A stretch of DNA of 9,495 nt, taken from contig JAUVAJ010000034.1 in the NCBI GenBank assembly GCA_030591795.1, positions 1 to 9,495 of the forward strand. Reading direction: 5' to 3'. Both the position numbers and the translations under genes were made by a program. This document shows, piece by piece, positions 7,059 to 9,495 of this stretch. Positions within the stretch are counted from its first letter, which is position 1. Every line of letters begins with the position of its first letter. Under the pieces are notes generated by a model. The model worked only from the letters and a program-made list of their open reading frames with translations, made no database searches and was not told the origin of the DNA. The stretch comes from Desulfuromonadales bacterium. Lineage in GTDB: Bacteria; Desulfobacterota; Desulfuromonadia; Desulfuromonadales; UBA2294.

Positions 7059-7078
7059 AGGTAGAGATGCCTACCTTC
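7059..7078. repeat. Perfect 7-bp hairpin
   Basis: AAGGTAG (7059-7065) pairs with CTACCTT (7072-7078) around the loop AGATGC. There is no T-run on either side, so it is a stem-loop of the repeat cluster rather than a clear terminator. Confidence 0.6.
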
Positions 7079-7083
7079 ATGTT

Positions 7084-7119
7084 CCTTGCTTTTTGTTGGC
7101 GCCTAGACAAAAAGTAAGG
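7084..7119. repeat. 13-bp hairpin, possible terminator-like repeat
   Basis: CCTTGCTTTTTGT (7084-7096) pairs with ACAAAAAGTAAGG (7107-7119) across a 10-nt loop, with a single G-T wobble. A second GC-rich hairpin (GCGTC 7119-7123, GACGC 7130-7134) abuts it. The stem carries its own T-tract and lies downstream of both converging genes, so a role in transcript ending is possible. Confidence 0.65.
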
Positions 7120-7142
7120 CGTCTGGCGGGACGCGCTTGCCT

Positions 7143-7164
7143 CGCCGTAGCTTTAGCGAAGGTG
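7143..7164. repeat. 22-nt palindromic unit, copy 2
   Basis: The unit starts CGCCGTAGCT and ends AGCGAAGGTG, in the same orientation as the copy at 6926-6947. It lies 36 bp beyond the stop of the leftward TM2 gene. Confidence 0.6.
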
Positions 7165-7200
7165 GGACCCGTCGGTTAATGTCATTATTCCAATAAACTA

Positions 7201-7599
7201 CTAATACTCCGAGTTAATCTCAGAAATCTGTTCATTAATCGTCCAGAAATCATACAACCAGCCGATACCAAACAGTCCACCGGTCAGCAGATAAAGCAGC
7301 CCGGTCCAGATCTTCCCCATGTAGAAACGATGCACGCCGAACGGGCCGAGAAACGTGAGCAGGATCCAGGCGAGGGTGTAATCGATATACCCCTCTTTGA
7401 ATCGTACTGCGGCCTCTCTGGTCATCGCAGGGATCAGGAACAGGTCGATTACCCAGCCGATACCGAGCAGGCCAAAGGTCAGAAACCAGATGGTGCCGGT
7501 GACCGGTTTGCCGAAATAAAAACGGTGGGCACCGATAAAGCCAAAGATCCAGAGGATGTAGCCGATCGGCGAGTGATGTGTCTGTATACCGTTGGTCAT
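7201..7599 (-). CDS. Double TM2-domain membrane protein
   Basis: A 132-residue inner-membrane protein made of two consecutive TM2 domains: residues about 11-57 and 72-122. Each has a helix, a Gly-rich turn with the HRFY motif (GFIGAHRFYFGK at 20-31, GPFGVHRFYMGK at 85-96), a second helix and the GIGWxxD ending (46-52 and 111-117). The repeats show clear internal duplication. TM2 proteins are widespread, but their bacterial role is not defined. A ribosome binding site AAGGAA (7610-7605) is 5 nt before the ATG and overlaps the TAA stop of the DksA-like gene, only 9 bp away, so it is the third gene of the operon. The C-terminus is acidic and polar. It has no cysteines. Confidence 0.9.
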   Translation of the reverse strand: MTNGIQTHHSPIGYILWIFGFIGAHRFYFGKPVTGTIWFLTFGLLGIGWVIDLFLIPAMTREAAVRFKEGYIDYTLAWILLTFLGPFGVHRFYMGKIWTGLLYLLTGGLFGIGWLYDFWTINEQISEINSEY

Positions 7600-7608
7600 G
7601 GTTCTTCC

Positions 7609-7983
7609 TTATCGTCGCTCTTTACCGCTCTGACAATCGAGACAAAACGGCGCTTCCGGGTTAGCCTGGAGCCGTGCATAACCAATCTCCTCTTCACACT
7701 CCAGGCAATAACCGTAGTTGTCATTGTTGATCCGGCTCAGCGCATTGTTGATTTTACTGATTCGCACCTCAGCTGCACGTCGACTAGCTTGAGTCATGCT
7801 CTGTTGTTGTAGCGCATCCATCCTTGAGAGACGGCCAATCGGTTGGTCGAGCCCGACCGGCTTGCTGCTTTCGAGGGAGTTCGATAGCATGTCTGCGAGT
7901 TCTTCGCGTAGTGACAGTAATTTTTGATTTATCTCTTTAGTCTGTTTTGAAGTCAACGTATCCATCTGCTCATTTTCCATCAT
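7609..7983 (-). CDS. DksA/TraR-family C4 zinc-finger protein
   Basis: A 124-residue protein with an N-terminal coiled-coil-like helical part (about 14-88) and a C-terminal four-cysteine zinc finger, Cys93-x2-Cys96 and Cys114-x2-Cys117, in the family signature GYCLECEEEIGYARLQANPE. DksA relatives enter the RNA polymerase secondary channel and alter initiation, often with ppGpp. The coiled-coil tip here reads GRLSRMDALQQQ, with one Asp rather than the two-Asp tip of classical DksA, so it is probably a paralogue and its effect on transcription is uncertain. The ATG at 7983 lies inside the end of the AcpH gene (14-nt overlap), suggesting translational coupling. The ATG at 7965 (Met7) is an alternative start. 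A TM2 gene follows after 9 bp. Confidence 0.9.
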   Translation of the reverse strand: MMENEQMDTLTSKQTKEINQKLLSLREELADMLSNSLESSKPVGLDQPIGRLSRMDALQQQSMTQASRRAAEVRISKINNALSRINNDNYGYCLECEEEIGYARLQANPEAPFCLDCQSGKERR

Positions 7984-8578
7984 TTTTAATCGGTTGGCAA
8001 CTGTTGACCTCTCGGAGAAAAGTCCTGGCCTGACTGATGAATTTGTCGCAGTCCGATTCCATATCCGTATAGTGTTGCTTGAGCTGATTCAGTCCCTTGG
8101 CTAACGGTGTTGGACGCTTTATCCGCTGGTCGATTCTGGTGAGTACCGTCTCAATTACATCCAGATCACGATATGAAACCAACCAGTTGCGCTGAATCAT
8201 ACGTGGAGTTATCCGTTGCAGCTCGACCGGTAGCAGGTCGAAGTTGTTTTCGAGGTGACGATAGATTTGTTCGGCAAACTGCTCGAGTGGCAAAGAGTAA
8301 TATTTCTCCCAGTTACGCGCCAACAGGTGATCGTAGAATACATCAACCATAATAGAGCGGAAATATCCGAACTCAGGGTCGATGCGCTGTCGACTTGCTT
8401 GAAAGGCACTGCTGCGGTTAGCAAAGCTGTCGACGTGACGATGCTGCTTCAGACCAAGCAGTATCTGATCCGGATAATCTGCATGGTCGAGTCGACCCTT
8501 GACGAAATCGCCCATCAGGTTGCCGAGCATAACGTCCTGATCAGGATCTGAGAGAAAAATATGAAATAGATAGTTCAT
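7970..8578 (-). CDS. acpH: ACP phosphodiesterase (AcpH-like)
   Basis: A 202-residue cytoplasmic protein of the AcpH family, which removes the 4'-phosphopantetheine group from holo-acyl carrier protein to give apo-ACP. Segments match E. coli AcpH as I recall it: the start MNYLFHIFLS, GNLMGDFVKG (19-28), HRHVD (46-50), VDVFYDHLLARNW (78-90) and WLVSYRDLDVI (near 138). Length is close to the roughly 193 residues of the E. coli enzyme. The family is distantly related to HD-type metal-dependent hydrolases, so the conserved His/Asp residues are likely metal ligands. I start at the ATG at 8578 because the family N-terminus begins there; a TTG at 8584 would add two residues. No strong ribosome binding site is visible. 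It is the first gene of the AcpH-DksA-TM2 operon. Confidence 0.9.
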   Translation of the reverse strand: MNYLFHIFLSDPDQDVMLGNLMGDFVKGRLDHADYPDQILLGLKQHRHVDSFANRSSAFQASRQRIDPEFGYFRSIMVDVFYDHLLARNWEKYYSLPLEQFAEQIYRHLENNFDLLPVELQRITPRMIQRNWLVSYRDLDVIETVLTRIDQRIKRPTPLAKGLNQLKQHYTDMESDCDKFISQARTFLREVNSCQPIKNDGK

Positions 8579-8598
8579 GCGCAAGCCAATTTCAGAGC

Positions 8599-8627
8599 TT
8601 AAATCTGATTTTATGACCTAACGTCAA
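8599..8627 (-). promoter_or_regulatory. Candidate promoter of the AcpH operon
   Basis: On the minus strand TTGACG (8627-8622) is followed after 17 bp by ATTTAA (8604-8599), about 20 bp before the AcpH start. The -35 is good and the -10 is weak. An inverted repeat at 8631-8648 lies immediately upstream. Confidence 0.35.
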
Positions 8628-8630
8628 ACG

Positions 8631-8648
8631 CCCTGACAGAAGTCAAGG
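8631..8648. promoter_or_regulatory. Inverted repeat between the GAF-like gene and AcpH
   Basis: CCCTGAC (8631-8637) and GTCAAGG (8642-8648) form a 7-bp stem (one wobble) around a 4-nt loop. It could be a weak terminator of the leftward gene that ends at 8710, or an operator just upstream of the candidate AcpH promoter. A T-run is essentially absent, which favours neither strongly. Confidence 0.35.
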
Positions 8649-8709
8649 CATTAAGATTTCGCTAGTTAAATAAGCGGAACGTCAGACGGGATTGAAGTAC
8701 GACGATACA

Positions 8710-9495
8710 TTACATCATCAAAATTTTGTTTTTCAAAATCAGAATTTCGAACGCCATCGCCATCTTGGCCGCAAGCTTCTGTAGTTCAAGTAGTTTTTCT
8801 GCCAAGTCACCATTTTTATCATCTACATAAAGGACGGTGATGACACGACTCATGACAATAACCGGAACCAGGAGGGCGGTAGCAGGTGGGGTTCCGCCAA
8901 AAGCCTCGACCAGTCGAATGTTGTCCTGGCTGGTTGTCGGGATCGGCCCAATATAATAACTGGCGGTGTCCGTTACAGTCTTCAGTATTGAAGGGTGGTC
9001 GAGAGTGATCTGGAATTCACCAAAATTCGGATCCACTTTTCTATTCGAAACAAGACGCCAACCTTGAGCAATCTCACCACGAATCTGAAAAATGGCACAT
9101 CGGTCGGCATCATGTCCGACAAAGGAGGCAACACTTTCGGCAATATCCTCACGATCTGAGGGGTCGGCCAAATGTTTGAAAACATCAGGGATCTGGAGAG
9201 ACTCGACGTTTTCAGTGCTCTCTTCGACGATATCTGCTTCCATCAACTCCATTACAACTTCTACGGCTTCTTCTACTTCAGCCGGTTCTTCTTTTGCGGG
9301 TTCCGGGTCGGCTGCTACTGGCGCCGGTGTGGGGGTAGCCGACGGCTCATCAAATTCAATTTTTGCCGGCATTTTCTCTTCTTTTAACGGTTCCGGTGCA
9401 GCCATAGGTGGTGCAGGTGCAGCCATAGGTGGTGCAGGTGCAGCCATAGGTGGTGCAGGTGCAGCCATAGGTGGTGCAGGTGCAGCCTTTGGTGG
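8710..9495 (-). CDS. Pro/Ala-rich repeat protein with C-terminal GAF-like domain (5' end beyond the window)
   Basis: The frame stays open to the window edge, so the start is outside and the visible 261 residues are the C-terminal part. The visible order is: a Pro/Ala linker of heptads MAAPAPP (one variant KAAPAPP at the left of the protein, the last MAAPEPL); an acidic stretch rich in Glu, Pro and Val (about residues 37-105 of the visible part); then a folded domain of about 155 residues starting near IPDVFKHLADPSDREDIAES. The folded domain has alternating beta segments (RCAIFQIRG, GWRLVSN, ATALLVPVIVMSRVITVLYVDD) and a final long helix (LAEKLLELQKLAAKMAMAFEIL), a pattern like GAF domains. 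The full protein may carry another domain upstream, for example a signalling domain. The ligand is unknown and the GAF call is inference from pattern. Confidence 0.75.
   Translation of the reverse strand, partial: PPKAAPAPPMAAPAPPMAAPAPPMAAPAPPMAAPEPLKEEKMPAKIEFDEPSATPTPAPVAADPEPAKEEPAEVEEAVEVVMELMEADIVEESTENVESLQIPDVFKHLADPSDREDIAESVASFVGHDADRCAIFQIRGEIAQGWRLVSNRKVDPNFGEFQITLDHPSILKTVTDTASYYIGPIPTTSQDNIRLVEAFGGTPPATALLVPVIVMSRVITVLYVDDKNGDLAEKLLELQKLAAKMAMAFEILILKNKILMM
9385..9489 (-). repeat. 21-bp tandem repeat encoding MAAPAPP heptads
   Basis: Five consecutive 21-bp units, in phase with the reading frame. Unit boundaries on the plus strand are marked by GCAGCC at 9398, 9419, 9440, 9461 and 9482. 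The three middle units are identical; the outer two vary (Lys AAG for Met ATG at the upstream end, and a Glu-Pro-Leu ending at the downstream end). Copy-number change by slippage would lengthen or shorten the linker without a frameshift. Confidence 0.9.

Larger units (their letters stand above)
6786..7200. other. Non-coding, repeat-rich spacer between convergent genes
   Basis: No convincing gene lies in these 415 bp. The interval is a mosaic of short palindromes: a REP-like inverted pair (6849-6963), a 7-bp hairpin (7059-7078), a 13-bp hairpin (7084-7119), a GC hairpin (7119-7134) and two copies of a 22-nt palindromic unit (6926-6947 and 7143-7164). A 69-codon open frame on the minus strand (7110-6901) runs straight through several of these repeats and is most likely repeat-derived. 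The spacer presumably also terminates transcription from both flanking genes. Confidence 0.75.

Noticed and set aside
6901..7110. 69-codon minus-strand open frame in the repeat-rich spacer
   Set aside because: It has no good ribosome binding site and passes through the REP-like arm, the 22-nt palindrome and two hairpins. It is most likely a repeat-derived frame, though copies in other genomes could be annotated as hypothetical proteins.
7330..7812. 160-codon plus-strand open frame
   Set aside because: It is antisense to both the TM2 and DksA-like genes, which have unmistakable motifs, so it is a shadow.
8579..8584. TTG start two codons upstream of the AcpH ATG
   Set aside because: The known AcpH N-terminus corresponds to MNYLFH at 8578, and the TTG has no better ribosome binding site.
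9466..9468. ATG at 9468 as the true start of the edge gene
   Set aside because: The frame stays open to the window end with the same Pro/Ala repeat, and no ribosome binding site precedes this ATG. It is one of several repeat-encoded methionines.
9385..9489. CRISPR-like array
   Set aside because: The 21-bp units are directly adjacent with no spacers and encode heptads in frame, so this is a coding minisatellite.

Overview
The window is a stretch of bacterial chromosome of roughly 50% G+C, with densely packed genes in short operons separated by repeat-rich spacers. The gene families (DUF255 thioredoxin-fold protein, DUF4124-glutaredoxin, two radical SAM enzymes, AcpH-type ACP phosphodiesterase, DksA/TraR zinc-finger protein, TM2 protein, Pro/Ala-rich protein with a GAF-like domain) and the small dispersed palindromic elements fit a Gram-negative proteobacterium. 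A member of the Desulfuromonadales/Geobacter-like lineage is my best guess; this is an impression from protein style, not a database match. No mobile-element genes, CRISPR array, rRNA or tRNA was seen.

Layout. At 1-36 there may be the last codons of a rightward gene. At 39-206 lies a 168-bp element bounded by a perfect 20-bp inverted repeat. Then comes a leftward DUF255/YyaL-type gene (228-2342). After a divergent spacer with candidate promoters both ways, a rightward pair follows: an exported DUF4124-glutaredoxin protein (2497-2994) and an unrecognised 80-residue protein (3018-3260). A leftward two-gene unit (5367 to 3266) encodes a B12-binding/DUF4080 radical SAM enzyme and, through an ATGA stop-start overlap, a small single-pass membrane protein. 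Divergent from it is a second radical SAM gene (5460-6785) with a long uncharacterised N-terminal region.

The 415-bp gap at 6786-7200 separates convergent genes and is a patchwork of palindromes, including a REP-like inverted pair with a 28-nt insertion. A leftward operon follows (8578 to 7201): AcpH, a DksA/TraR-type zinc-finger protein overlapping it by 14 nt, and a double-TM2 membrane protein 9 bp further on. The right edge holds most of a leftward gene (9495 to 8710) whose Pro/Ala-rich linker is built from 21-bp tandem repeats and which ends in a probable GAF-like domain.

How the genes may work together: the left part carries two thiol-redox-fold proteins transcribed divergently. The centre carries two radical SAM enzymes back to back with a small membrane partner. 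The right operon pairs turnover of the ACP prosthetic group (fatty-acid metabolism) with a probable RNA-polymerase-binding regulator. These functional links are inferences from gene order. I saw no clear new defence or mobile system. The best leads are the divergent radical SAM pair with its coupled membrane protein, the AcpH-DksA coupling, and the two intergenic repeat assemblies.
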